Assembly (NCBI GenBank): GCA_964445985.1
Contig: CAYUMU010000003.1
Coordinates: 1-64,000 of the forward strand
Direction: 5' to 3'
Source: CAYUMU01 sp964445985
GTDB taxonomy: Bacteria > Planctomycetota > Planctomycetia > Pirellulales > S012-138
Length of the DNA: 64,000 bases
Below, piece after piece: positions 25,228 to 35,700 of the stretch (positions are counted from its first letter, which is position 1; every line of letters begins with the position of its first letter). The translations under genes were made by a program, and so were the position numbers. The notes beneath the pieces are model-generated. The model searched no databases. It saw nothing but the letters and a program-made list of their open reading frames with translations, and was not told where the DNA came from.

Positions 25228-26751
25228 ATGCGCAACCCACGAGCAATCGACCCCGCCATGATTCAGCAATCACAGTTGGACCTGAGCCGCCGGCGGTTCT
25301 TGGTGAATGGCCTGGCCGGAGCCGGCGCGGCCGCGTTGTCGTCGTTATTCATGCAAGACGGCATCCACGCGGCCGAGCCAACGGGCGCAGCTTCTGCTGG
25401 TCATGATCCCACGCTGCCGCGCCTGCCTCACTTTGCCGCCAAGGCCAAGCGCATCATCTACATCTATCTGGAAGGCGGCCCCAGCCAGATGGATCTATTC
25501 GATCCCAAGCCACAACTGAACAAGCTCGACGGCCAACCGCTGCCCGAATCGATGCTGGAAAACGTCCGCTTCGCATTCATCAAAAAAGAGTCGGCCCGGC
25601 TGATGGCCACGCCGCGCACCTTTGTGAAGTACGGCCAATGCGGCATGGAAATGAGCGACTTGCTGCCGCACATCGGTTCCTGCGCCGACGACATCTGCCT
25701 GATCCGTTCGCTGCACACCGATCAGTTCAACCATTTGCCCGGCCAACTGATGATGAATTGCGGCTCGCCCATCGCCGGCCGGCCCAGCCTAGGCTCGTGG
25801 TTGGCCTATGGCCTCGGTAGCGAGTCGCGCGACTTGCCCGCCTTTGTGTCGCTGGTGACCGTGGGCCGCGGCATCCCCGGCGGGTCGGCGAGTTGGTCCA
25901 GCGGGTTTCTCCCCAGCAGTTATTCAGGCACCCAATTCCGTAGCGACGTCGACCCGGTTCTCAACCTTGGAAATCCCGCCGGCATCGATGCCACGGCCCA
26001 GGCTCAAAGCATCGCGGCCATCAACGATCTGAATCGGCTCCATCAAAATGAAGTCCGCGATTCGGAATTGGCCGCCCGCATCAATGCCTACGAACTGGCA
26101 TTCCGCATGCAATCGGCCGCTCCCGAGCTCACCGATCTTTCCGACGAAACGCAAGCCACGCTCGACGCCTATGGGCTGGACCGCGATGAGCCGAAAATTG
26201 GCTCGAACTTAGGCGGCGTGGGGCTGTTCGAACCGTTTGCCCGTAATTGCTTGCTGGCCCGCCGCATGATCGAGCGCGGCGTGCGCACGGTCGGCATCTT
26301 CCATTCATCGTGGGACCATCACAGCTATCTCGACCCGCAGCTAAAACACAACTGTCTCATGGCCGATCAGCCCATCGCCGCCCTGCTCAAAGACCTCAAA
26401 CAACGGGGCCTGCTCGATGAAACCCTGGTCGTCTGGAACTCGGAATTCGGCCGCACCCCGCTGGGAGAAAACCGCAGCGGAGCCAATTCCAAGGTCACCG
26501 GCCGCGACCACCATCCCTATGCATTCAGCATCTGGATGGCCGGCGGAGGCGTCCGCGGCGGCCAGGTTATCGGCAAAACGGATGAAATCGCCTGGGGCGT
26601 GGCCGAAAACCCCGTTCACGTGCACGACCTGCAAGCCACCATCCTGCATCTCTGCGGCCTCGACCACACGCGCCTAACTTACCGCTTCCAAGGCCGCAAT
26701 TTCCGCCTGACCGACGTGCATGGAAACGTGGTGCGCCAGGTGCTGGCGTAG
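25228..26751 (+). CDS. DUF1501 family protein (Tat-exported, sulfatase-like fold)
   Basis: 507 aa. GGGAG lies 9 bases upstream of the ATG. A Tat signal, SRRRFLVNGLAGAGAAAL, ends near residue 45. The body has the DUF1501 order: IYIYLEGGPSQMDLFDPKP, ICLIRSLHTDQFNH, then VVWNSEFGRTP and RDHHPYAFSIWMAGGG near the C-terminus. These metal-ligand-like residues relate it to the alkaline phosphatase/sulfatase superfamily. It forms the usual planctomycete pair with the preceding PSD1 gene, almost certainly in one transcript. Confidence 0.95.
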   Translation: MRNPRAIDPAMIQQSQLDLSRRRFLVNGLAGAGAAALSSLFMQDGIHAAEPTGAASAGHDPTLPRLPHFAAKAKRIIYIYLEGGPSQMDLFDPKPQLNKLDGQPLPESMLENVRFAFIKKESARLMATPRTFVKYGQCGMEMSDLLPHIGSCADDICLIRSLHTDQFNHLPGQLMMNCGSPIAGRPSLGSWLAYGLGSESRDLPAFVSLVTVGRGIPGGSASWSSGFLPSSYSGTQFRSDVDPVLNLGNPAGIDATAQAQSIAAINDLNRLHQNEVRDSELAARINAYELAFRMQSAAPELTDLSDETQATLDAYGLDRDEPKIGSNLGGVGLFEPFARNCLLARRMIERGVRTVGIFHSSWDHHSYLDPQLKHNCLMADQPIAALLKDLKQRGLLDETLVVWNSEFGRTPLGENRSGANSKVTGRDHHPYAFSIWMAGGGVRGGQVIGKTDEIAWGVAENPVHVHDLQATILHLCGLDHTRLTYRFQGRNFRLTDVHGNVVRQVLA

Positions 26752-27180
26752 GATATAGGCAGCGGCCGAAAAATTATTTCCGATTTCCTCGATAGGCAAT
26801 CATCTCGACCTGAATGAGAACAGCAGAACTTATCCGTATTTATCCCGAAGGGGTTTGCAGCCAGTAGCCGGCGGTTGGGCCTAGCCGCACCGACCAGTCG
26901 GAGAGGCCCGTTCCGTCAGCGTTGCCAGCCGGCGACAAGTCTAGCGTTGACTGGTCTGCATCATTTCGTCCGCCGATTCAGTCCTGGTCTGTTTTCCACC
27001 AATCTGATCAAAATCGCCTCGCGTGTCATTGCCGAAGATCATCGCAACCTGAACGATATGATTCGCCAGCTGCGACAAAAATCAAAGCATGATTAGAACG
27101 CCTGCTGTCCCTCGCTGCCTGAAGGCGAGGGAATCACCTAAAGTGCAGTTATCGAGCGACGACAGTCAGAACGCTGGCGG
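26752..27180. other. intergenic region between convergent genes
   Basis: About 430 bp. A 73-codon frame at 26875-27096 has no recognisable domain and is not called. The only structure noticed is a hairpin at 27109-27131. Confidence 0.5.
27109..27131. terminator. hairpin between convergent genes
   Basis: CCCTCGC, a 9-base loop and GCGAGGG form a 7-bp GC stem between the ends of the DUF1501 and PQQ-like genes. There is no T-tract on either side, so intrinsic termination is uncertain. Confidence 0.3.
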
Positions 27181-28482
27181 CTATTTCTTGCCACCCACGC
27201 AGATCAGGTGGTTATAGGTGCGAATGTACATCGCGCCGTTTGCCACCGCCGGAGTGGAGTGGCACATTTCGCCGAGGCTATTCGTGGCCAACTCTTCGTA
27301 CTCTCCAGCAGCTTTAATCACGACCACATCGCCATCGGTCGATACGCAGTAAATCCTGTCGTCGATAAGGACCGGCGAGCCAAAGTAGTTTCCGCCCACG
27401 CGTTTGATCCACAGCACCTTGCCGCTGGGAGCGTCCACGCACGACACAATGCCTTTGTCGTTCCAGAGGAAGAGCAGATCGCCCTTGGCAATCGGGGTGG
27501 GCACGTAGGGCGCTCCGTCTTTTTGATCGATCCGATGCATCGTCTTCGGCGGTTCGCTAACATTGCCTGGCTGCACCAGCACCAAGGAGTTGCCGCCGCC
27601 ACCCGAACCGCAACTGGCGGTGATCATTCCGGCCACCAGCACGGGCGAGCTCACGCTGCGTTTATCGAGCAAAGGAGCGTCCTTGCTACCGGCGATCTCC
27701 CAGTTCACGCTGCCGTTGCTGGGATCGATGCTCGTTACGCCATGCGATTTGCTGTTGAAAATGAGCTGCGGTTCTCCGCCCCGGGGCTGGTAAACGCAGG
27801 GCGTGGAGTACGCCACGATGTCGCTAACGCGTTCGGTCATCCAGCGATCTTTGCCGGTCTTGCGATCCACCGCCAGCAAGAAGCTCTTGCCACGCTGGTT
27901 GGGGTCGACCTGATCGGCATCGTCTTGATCGTTGCCCAAAATGACCAGATCCTGGTAGACGATGGGCGAAATTCCGCAACTGTGCTGGCTGACGAACGGT
28001 CCCAGATTGCGCCGCCAGATTTCATTGCCGGCGTGATCCAGAGCCATGAGCGTATATTCTTCGGGCGTGCTCCAGGTAATGTATACATGGTCTTCGTCGG
28101 CCGCCGCGGTGGCAGACGCAAAGCTGTTGAACTTATGCTTGCGGTGAAAGGCCGATTCGTATTTGCGGTTCCACAATACCTGGCCCGTTTTGGCGTCGAC
28201 ACACACCACCATCCGCCGCGCGGTTTCATCGTCGTCGGCGCAGGTGAGGAAGATTTTGTCGCCCCACAACACGGGGGAGGAATGTCCGGCAGCAGGAAGC
28301 CTGGTCTTCCAGGTATAATTGGCGTCGGTCCATTGGGCTGGAATGTTGCTTGCTTCGCCCACGCCCTGCCCGTTAGGGCCGCGGAAGCGCGACCACTCTT
28401 GACCCGCAACCGAGTTGATCGAGCCCAGACCCAGCACACAGGCGGGGAGCATTGCCAGGAAAAACCATCGTCGAGCGCTCAT
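27181..28482 (-). CDS. secreted PQQ-binding-like beta-propeller protein
   Basis: 433 aa with a signal peptide (WFFLAMLPACVLGLG, cleaved near VAGQ). EWSRFRGPNGQGV is the common first motif of planctomycete outer beta-propellers. Repeated blades follow, with KIFLTCADDD, VVCVDAKTGQVLWNRKY, FLLAVDRKTGKDRWM and VSCVDAPSGKVLW. No quinoprotein dehydrogenase active-site Asp or disulfide pair is visible, so it is more likely a binding or scaffold protein than an alcohol dehydrogenase. It appears to be a single gene. Confidence 0.9.
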   Translation of the reverse strand: MSARRWFFLAMLPACVLGLGSINSVAGQEWSRFRGPNGQGVGEASNIPAQWTDANYTWKTRLPAAGHSSPVLWGDKIFLTCADDDETARRMVVCVDAKTGQVLWNRKYESAFHRKHKFNSFASATAAADEDHVYITWSTPEEYTLMALDHAGNEIWRRNLGPFVSQHSCGISPIVYQDLVILGNDQDDADQVDPNQRGKSFLLAVDRKTGKDRWMTERVSDIVAYSTPCVYQPRGGEPQLIFNSKSHGVTSIDPSNGSVNWEIAGSKDAPLLDKRSVSSPVLVAGMITASCGSGGGGNSLVLVQPGNVSEPPKTMHRIDQKDGAPYVPTPIAKGDLLFLWNDKGIVSCVDAPSGKVLWIKRVGGNYFGSPVLIDDRIYCVSTDGDVVVIKAAGEYEELATNSLGEMCHSTPAVANGAMYIRTYNHLICVGGKK

Positions 28483-28749
28483 GGTGGGAAACCCTTGCGT
28501 ACTAAAGGCGGAATATATTGCCGTGACGAATCGGGAGGGATCATGGAAAGCGGATCAATCATTCGCCGCCAAATTCCCATTCGAGATTCGGGCAGCGGAG
28601 TGATTATCGTAACTTACCTTGCGCCGCGCTTCCACCCAACAGGTTGCCAACAACTCGTGTAAGCGGCAAGATCGCCCAACTCGAGGCTGCCGATTGCTTG
28701 CCGTTTGCTTTTATCCGTCAGGCGCTTCGCGGTTCGATCAACGAACGGC

Positions 28750-29301
28750 TCAGCGCACCTCGGCCAAAATGGCCGCGGCTTCGGCAGACGCCGAAAGATT
28801 GAGCTTCGCGGCGATATGGGCGATGCATTCGCGTTCTTCGGGCGAGACCGGATCGCCCGAGCCAAACATGCCTTCCCCCGAAGCTTTCGCCACGGCCACG
28901 ATCATTCTCGCGACGGCAATACGCACTTCTTGAGCCACCGCTGGCGAGGCGCCTTCCAAATACGATTGGAGCGTTTCCAGTGCGTATTCGTAAATAATGA
29001 GATCGGCCGGCTTGGATTGCAGCAGCGCGCTCAACACGTGGCGGTGCTGCCGCGCCAAATCGAACTTCGACTCCTGCTTGCCAATGGTGAACGCCTCGCG
29101 GATGGCTTCAAAGCCCGGGATGTCGAGGACGGGCACCCGGAATTGCTTGTCGGCAGTCCAGGCATGCACGTTGGCCACCATATACATGGGAAAACACGCC
29201 AAAGCGGCCACGGGCGAGGTAACCGAATCGGGCGAAAGCTCATCGCAAACCAGCCCCAGTTTTCGCGCGCGATCCACCAGCGACACTTGCTGATTCATCA
29301 T
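28750..29301 (-). CDS. hypothetical helical protein
   Basis: 183 aa, soluble, without signal peptide or membrane segment. The C-terminal 90 residues (APAVAQEVRIAVARMIVAVAKA-like, then PEERECIAHIAAKLNL) are alpha-helical and faintly recall TerB-type folds, but I cannot assign a family. AGGA lies 8 bases upstream of the ATG at 29301. It is 118 bp downstream of the ColD-like gene on the same strand. Confidence 0.6.
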   Translation of the reverse strand: MMNQQVSLVDRARKLGLVCDELSPDSVTSPVAALACFPMYMVANVHAWTADKQFRVPVLDIPGFEAIREAFTIGKQESKFDLARQHRHVLSALLQSKPADLIIYEYALETLQSYLEGASPAVAQEVRIAVARMIVAVAKASGEGMFGSGDPVSPEERECIAHIAAKLNLSASAEAAAILAEVR

Positions 29302-29419
29302 TTTGTAGGTCCTGCAAATTGTCCGACGGATATTGATTGATTGCCATAGCTGCCTGCTTCAACGAGCGTAGCCGATGCCCAGCGAACTGCAAGTGGCGAC
29401 GCCGTTGCTGCCGACTGGC

Positions 29420-30643
29420 TTACAGGCCATTCAATATCGCGCACAACCGAAGAATCTTGTCTGGATCGAGGCTGGGGTAGTTGCCAATGTAGAACCCGAA
29501 AAAGTGAACATGGTCGGCCACCGGGCACAGGGCGTGCTGCTCTCCCAGCAGGCGTTTCAAATAGGGTTGCCGAAGTTGGTTGCCTCCGCCCGAAGTGCCT
29601 CGCCGATATTCCACCCGATAGTCGTCGAGCGCCTGCATTACCCGCTCGGCCAACGCCAGGTTGGGCTCTCGAATAACCAACGTCAGGGCGTAGTTGCTGC
29701 TGCCGGCCGTTTCGAACTCCGTGAAGTACTTCTGGGAGTCGAGATTATCGAGAAAGATCCGCAGGTTGCGGCCGCGCAGGTGATTGTTCTCGTCGAGCCG
29801 CTTCAACTGCGAACGCCCAATCACCGCGTTGATTTCGCTGGAGCGGAAGTTGTAACCAGGAAAGGCGAAAATGAAGCTGGGATTCAAATCCGGATGATTC
29901 CGGCGGTAGTCTTCCTTGATGGCTTCGCTGCGAGCTTCGCGCACCATGCCGTGAGACCGCAGCATCCGCAGCATTTCATACAGTTCGGGATCGTCGGTCG
30001 AGATCATGCCGCCTTCGATCGTGCTCAAATGATGCGCGTAATAGAACGAGAAGTTGGACATCCAGCCGAATGTTCCCAGTTTGCGATCGCCCATGGTCGC
30101 TCCGTGCGACTCGCACACGTCTTCGATCAGTGGAATATTGCGAGCGGCCAGTTCGTCGAGCAGTTCTTGGCTCAAACCGTTGTAACCAAGAATGTGAGTG
30201 AGGAAGACCGCCTTGGTATTGGGCCGAATGCTTTCGAGAATTATCCGAGGATCCATCGCCAGCGTTTTCATGTCGATGTCGGCGAACACCGGCTCGAATC
30301 CGCATTGCAGCACCGAGGCAATATCCGAAACCCAAGTGAGCGGGGGAACGATCACCTGACCCAGCCCACGAGTTTCGCGGAGAGCCGTCATCGAAAGTAA
30401 ATTGGCCGACGAGCCCGAGTTGACCATCACGCTATACTTGCTGCCCAGCCAGGCCGACCACTCGGCTTCGAACTCCCGAACCTGGGGGCCATTCGTCAGA
30501 ATGGGATCGTCGGTTTGCAGCAAATCCACCACGGCGTTGAGATCTTCGCGCGCGATATTGTTCCGCATCAACGGCCAATCGAGCGATTGCGGCCGGGTAA
30601 CAGCAAGTGAAGTTTGCCGACACTGGGGCTGAACGATGGGCAT
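29420..30643 (-). CDS. DegT/DnrJ/EryC1/StrS-fold enzyme of the ColD/RfbH 3-dehydratase type
   Basis: 407 aa; start at 30643 with AAGGA 5 bases upstream (N-terminus MPIVQP). The fold type I PLP pattern is clear: VMVNSGSSANLL, then VFLTHILGYNGL, IPLIEDVCESHGA. At the position of the PLP-binding Lys the sequence reads FYYAHHLSTIEGGM, with His204 in place of Lys. Established knowledge: ColD and RfbH-type sugar 3-dehydratases use PMP and have His at this place. It therefore probably removes the 3-hydroxyl of an NDP-4-keto-6-deoxyhexose rather than transaminating. No other sugar-nucleotide gene is adjacent. Confidence 0.82.
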   Translation of the reverse strand: MPIVQPQCRQTSLAVTRPQSLDWPLMRNNIAREDLNAVVDLLQTDDPILTNGPQVREFEAEWSAWLGSKYSVMVNSGSSANLLSMTALRETRGLGQVIVPPLTWVSDIASVLQCGFEPVFADIDMKTLAMDPRIILESIRPNTKAVFLTHILGYNGLSQELLDELAARNIPLIEDVCESHGATMGDRKLGTFGWMSNFSFYYAHHLSTIEGGMISTDDPELYEMLRMLRSHGMVREARSEAIKEDYRRNHPDLNPSFIFAFPGYNFRSSEINAVIGRSQLKRLDENNHLRGRNLRIFLDNLDSQKYFTEFETAGSSNYALTLVIREPNLALAERVMQALDDYRVEYRRGTSGGGNQLRQPYLKRLLGEQHALCPVADHVHFFGFYIGNYPSLDPDKILRLCAILNGL

Positions 30644-30867
30644 GGACATCCTTTTCACTGGTCTTGGCAACAACGAAGCCTGCGGCGCGGGTTCCGCAAT
30701 TCGCCGCGCCAGTCAATCCTTCCTGACTTTCACACAGCCGCCTCCGCGGCTGACCGCGGTTAACTTAACCTTAAGGCAAATGCCAGCAAAGCCGAGTCTG
30801 TTGCGCGCGGCAGCAGTCGACGGCCCTCCCCAACTCCCCCCCAAGCCTGTGGGGATGACAGCGAAGC

Positions 30868-32487
30868 TCAAAAATCCCGCAGAATCTCGCGTGCCGCATT
30901 CCGCCCGCACGCGCCCATCACGCCGCCGCCCGGATGCGAGGCCGCCCCGCACAAGTAGAGCCCCTGGATGGGCGTGCGGTGGTCGGCCCAACCAGGCACA
31001 GGCCGCATCGAGAACAACTGGTGGAGGGACATGGCCCCTTGGAAGATATTGCCGCCGGTCAGGCCGTAGGTTCGTTCCAAATCCAAAGGGCTGAGCACCT
31101 GGCGATGCAGCACGGCGCCCGGAATATTCGGCGCATATTCCCCCAGGATTTCCAGGCAGCGATCCGCGAAAGCCTCCTTCCGCTCGTCCCAATTCCCTTC
31201 TCGCAACTGGTAGGGGGCGTACTGCACAAACATATTCATCACATGCTTGCCGCTGGGGGCCAGGGTGGTATCCACGGCCGAAGGCAGCGTAATCTCGAGG
31301 ATGGGGTTCTGGCTGGGACTGCCGTACTTGGCGTCGTCGTAAGCTCTTTCCAGGTAATCCATATCGGGCGAAATATGGATCGTGCCTCGGTGATGAGGTT
31401 GCGGCGACGTACCCCGTTCGCAGCGAAAGTCGGGCAGTTCGGATAAGGCCACGTTGATCTTGAGCGACGCCGAAGAATAGTCGATTCGCCGCACCGCGGC
31501 GGCGAATGTCTCCGGCAGCGAGTCTTCCGGCAGCATTCGCTCAAAGGTTTGATGAGGATCGAGGCTCGAAGCGACCACTTTGGCCGTAAGTTCCACGCCA
31601 GTGGTAAGTTCCACGCCAACCGCTGAGTTGCGGTGGACGTTGATCTTGGCCACCGGCGTCTCGCGGCGAATTTCCACCCCCAGGTCGCGGCAGGCTCCCT
31701 CCAAAGCCGTGGCCAGCCCTCCCATGCCTCCTTGCACGTAACCCCATACGCCGCGTGCCCCGCCGGCTTCGCCCATCACGTGGTGCAGCAGTACGTAAGC
31801 GCTTCCGGGTGCGTTGATTGAGGTGAACGAACCAATCACGGCATCGGTCGCCAGGGTGGCCCGCAGCGGTTCCGACTCGAACCACCGCTCCAGCAACGGC
31901 CTGGCAGGCCCCATCAGCAATTCAATCGCTTCTGGCAGATCGGCCCCCAGCTTCTTGAGGGCGCCGTGCAGGTTCCACATTTGGCGACCATCGCGCAACT
32001 TCTTGCCAATTCCAATCTTGCGCCAGGAGCGCGGCAGGGGAAGCGGATCGGGCGCCGATTCCGATAGCAGCGGTTCCACCACGCCGGCAACCCGTTCCAA
32101 CAATGACTCGTAGCGGGGATACGCTTCAGCGTCGGCCGAACTGAACTTCGAAATTTCCCGCTGGTTGGCCGTTCGGTCGGGTCCCAGCAACAGGCTGCGA
32201 CCGTCGAGCAGGGGCGTAAAAGACGACGGGTTGCGAGGCAATACCGTAAACCCATACTCCGAAAGCTTGAGATCGCGAATGATCGAGGGCAAAAACAGGC
32301 TAATTACATAAGCGGCTGTTGATATTTTGAAGCCCGGCCAAAGTTCCTCGGTCGTGGCCGCTCCCCCCAACACCGAGCGGCGCTCCAGCACGCAAACCCT
32401 TTTGCCTTCTTTGGCAAGGTAGGCGGCAGTGACCAGCCCGTTGTGCCCTCCGCCAATGATGATGCAGTCGTAATTGGTCGTGGTCAT
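30868..32487 (-). CDS. FAD-dependent oxidoreductase, phytoene desaturase / PYROXD2-like
   Basis: 539 aa from the ATG at 32487, chosen because AGGA stands upstream and the dinucleotide-binding motif then begins at once: YDCIIIGGGHNGLVTAAYLA, followed by VCVLERRSVLGGAA. The C-terminal FAD block reads GLYLCGAASHPGGGVMGACG, typical of the phytoene-desaturase/PYROXD2 group. The longer frame to 32703 has no homology pattern. No carotenoid genes are nearby, so a PYROXD2-like function is favoured over carotenoid synthesis. Substrate unknown. Confidence 0.85.
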   Translation of the reverse strand: MTTTNYDCIIIGGGHNGLVTAAYLAKEGKRVCVLERRSVLGGAATTEELWPGFKISTAAYVISLFLPSIIRDLKLSEYGFTVLPRNPSSFTPLLDGRSLLLGPDRTANQREISKFSSADAEAYPRYESLLERVAGVVEPLLSESAPDPLPLPRSWRKIGIGKKLRDGRQMWNLHGALKKLGADLPEAIELLMGPARPLLERWFESEPLRATLATDAVIGSFTSINAPGSAYVLLHHVMGEAGGARGVWGYVQGGMGGLATALEGACRDLGVEIRRETPVAKINVHRNSAVGVELTTGVELTAKVVASSLDPHQTFERMLPEDSLPETFAAAVRRIDYSSASLKINVALSELPDFRCERGTSPQPHHRGTIHISPDMDYLERAYDDAKYGSPSQNPILEITLPSAVDTTLAPSGKHVMNMFVQYAPYQLREGNWDERKEAFADRCLEILGEYAPNIPGAVLHRQVLSPLDLERTYGLTGGNIFQGAMSLHQLFSMRPVPGWADHRTPIQGLYLCGAASHPGGGVMGACGRNAAREILRDF

Positions 32488-32789
32488 GCTCTCGGTTCCT
32501 GTCGGGCTATTGCTTCTGGCAGCGTATGGGAAGAAACGCGGCAAATCGAAAGAATTAGGCGAAGCTTTCCGGGGCATCGCGGGGTTTAATGAATAGCGTA
32601 CGCTTACGTGCCGGGCGGGGTACGCGCCCGTGAACTGCGACCGGACCAACGGCAACATCGGGGCAGGCCCGCCACTATTCCGGCGCAAAGTTTCAGTAGT
32701 CAATAGGTTAAGTCGGACGTAGGATAGAGAAAAGATCCCTCCTCTTCCTGATTCCGCCTAGTATTCTCGCCAGAGGAGCGCTGTACGCA
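32488..32789. other. divergent intergenic region
   Basis: About 300 bp between the oxidoreductase (minus) and the large secretin-N gene (plus). No consensus promoter, repeat or RNA gene identified by eye. Confidence 0.45.
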
Positions 32790-35700
32790 ATGCGTTCAAC
32801 CCAGAGAGCCGTCCGTCGCTTTTCGATCACGATCTGCGCGGTGGGAGCATTCTGCCTATTGCTCGACGTTGGCTCGGCCCGCTCGGCCGACCCCGACTTT
32901 GTGGGGGTATTAGCGTTGGCTGTGGAAGACGAATCCACCCAAAAGTTGGGGTTGGACGCCGACACGGTTCAAAAGCTCAAGCAACTCGTCAGCTCACGCG
33001 AGCTGGGAGTGCTTGAGTTGCAAGATGAGCTCAAAACCTTGGAGCCGGCCGAGCAGGCCGAGCGTTTATCGGCCTATCGGGCCGAGTCCGAAAACCTGGG
33101 GCTGGCCTTGCTGTCCGAGGATCAGCGCAGTCGGTTGGAGCAAATCCGAATTTCTTCCCAGGGACTGGCTTCGCTGAACGAAGCCAAGATCGCCGAGCAA
33201 TTGCAGATTTCGCCCGAGCAACGAGAACAAATCCAGACCTTGCTTTCCGAACGCGGCCAGGCCTTGTCCGCGGAACGGGATGAGAACCGGCGGCGGACTA
33301 CCGAATTTGAATACGAGCGGAAACTCGCGCAGATTCTATCGCCCACCCAACGAGCCGCCTGGAGCGTGCTGGCCGGCGACAATGCCGCCACCCTCGCAAA
33401 TGGAAACCCCGAGGGCGCCCCGCCCAGGGAAGCCAACCCCAGCAGCGCTGCAGGGGGGGCGGAAATCCTTTCTCGCGGCGGAGCGGCGGCGGTCAATCAA
33501 GATCGGGCGCCGGCAGTCAGCCCGTTGGCCCCAGCCACGCCCATGCAGTCGCAAGCCGGCCGCACGAATGGAGGGGCCGGCGCGGGGGCGACAACCACCG
33601 CTGGCGGTCCCTCAGCTCAAGAAAACGCAAAGCTACGGTTTGGCTTCCGTTACACCCCTTGGAAAGACGTGCTTGATTGGCTGGCCGAAGAGGCCGGTTA
33701 CTCGCTGTACTTTGTCGATTTGCCCGAGGGCACCTTCAACTACTCTTCCGACAGCAAAACGTATTCCCCCGCCGAAGCCATCGACCTGCTGAACAGCGTG
33801 CTCCTCACCAAGGGCTATATGCTCGTCAAGCGAGAACGAATCTTGATGCTGATCAACTTGGAGAACGGCGTTCCGCCCAGTTGGGTGCCGTTCGTCAACG
33901 CCGAAGAACTCGACAACCGCGGCGAATTTGAGCTGGTGAGCGTGCTGTTCACGCTCGATAAGTTCGCACCCGAGGAAGCCGAGGCTGAGATTCGCAAGCT
34001 GCTCGGCCCTCAAGGCGCGATCGTGGTCCTGCCCAAGGCCAAGCAAATCCTGGTCACCGAAACCGCCGGCCGGCTCAAAACCATCCGTCGCGTGGTCGAA
34101 CGCGTGGAAGGTCCCGAAGGCGGCAACGGCGGCTTTCGGGCATTCCCGCTGCAATACATCACCGTGGATGAGGCGATGACGATCATTCGCGAGTTGCTGG
34201 GGATTCCGAAAGACCTGAATTCCACCGACACGATCAAGATTGCTCCCGACATGGTCACCAAGCGTCTGCTCGTCAGCGCGCCGCCCGAGGTCTTGAAGCA
34301 AATCGAAAACTACCTGAAAGAAATTGACAAAGAAGCCCCGGCCTCGGCCGAAGTTGCCGTGGGCGAGACCTTGCAACTGGAGATCCATCCCGTCTTGGGT
34401 CCCGACCCGAACACCGTGCTGCAAGTACTGCAAACCATGATGACCGGTTCGGCCGGCGTGCGGCTGACGGTCGACCCTTCCACCGGCAGTATCGTGGCCC
34501 TGGCGCGGCCGACCGAGCACGCCACGATCCGCGCCACGATCAAGCAGATGCAGACCCAAGCCCAAAAGAAGATTGGCGTTTGGACGCTTGCAGCCTCGGC
34601 CGATGCTTCGGTGGTGCAGCTCACGATTGCCCAATTGATGGCGGGCGAGACCCCGGAAGAGCAGAAGAAGGCTCCCAAGCTTAGTTACGATCCCACGGCC
34701 CAGCGCCTGGTCGCCATGGGCAGCGAAGCACAAATCGCCCAGATCGAACAGCTCTTGCAGCAGTTCCAATGGGACGCGGACAACCTGGAGCCGATCGATC
34801 CCAGCCAACGCTCCAACGTGCGGGTCATTCCGAACTTGACGGGCTCGGCCGGCCGCAATGCGGCCGAATTGCTGGAACAATATTTCCCCACCCTGCGACG
34901 CAATCGGATTCGCGTGGTTTATCCCTCGCAATTTGCCCCTGGCACATCAGATCCTCGCGGCAACGCTCCGCTCGACTCTTTAGACGACCTGCCGTTACCG
35001 GGCATGAGCCGACCCCGGCCAGCGGCTCCAGAATCGGGCTCGGGTCCGCCGCGGCCCGACGCTCGGCGAGACGGTTCGCTACCGGCTTTTCGCAGCGTGC
35101 AACAACCCAACCGCGTCAACGGCAGTCTGGCGGCGGCCGGTCGTTTGCCCGGCATTGGCTCTCAACAGCGGGCGAATTCCAACAGTGCTTCACACAGCAC
35201 CGCTACAAAACCTGAAGCGGTCGGCGAAGCCCCGATTCGGCGAGAAAAGGTGAGGCTGTTCCCCGCGGTCTTCCAATCACCGCAACCAGCAACAGCCGCC
35301 GACGCTCCGCCTCGCTCCGATCTTCCAGGCGACCCCGCCAGCGATGTGACGATTATGGTCACGCCCCGCGGCCTGGTGATTTCTTCGGAAGACCTCGACG
35401 CCTTGGACGACGCCGAACGGTTGCTATCGCAACTGCAAGAAATGGGAGCCCTTCAGCCGGAAGACTTCCATGTGTTCTACCTGAAACACACCACGGCCGC
35501 CGCAGCCGCGCAAACGCTCGATAAGGTGCTGGGGGGCGGCACGATCGCCACGGAGGAAAGCGCCGGTGGGGGCGGAGGACTGTTGGGTTCTATCGCCGAT
35601 TCAGCCCTGGGGAATATGGGCGGCGGCCTGATGCGTGGTTTTCTAGGGCTCGATGGCGGCAGCAGTTCGTCCAGTTTGCTTGGCGGCAGTTCGGTGTTGA

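Noticed and set aside
26875..27096. 73-codon plus-strand frame in the gap after the DUF1501 gene
   Set aside because: No ribosome site, signal peptide or domain; composition not gene-like.
27208..28662. 484-codon open frame antisense to the PQQ-like gene
   Set aside because: The minus strand encodes a signal peptide and propeller blades; the plus frame has no recognisable domain.
33633..34931. 432-codon open frame antisense to the secretin-N gene
   Set aside because: Lies fully inside a well-supported gene and has no family pattern.
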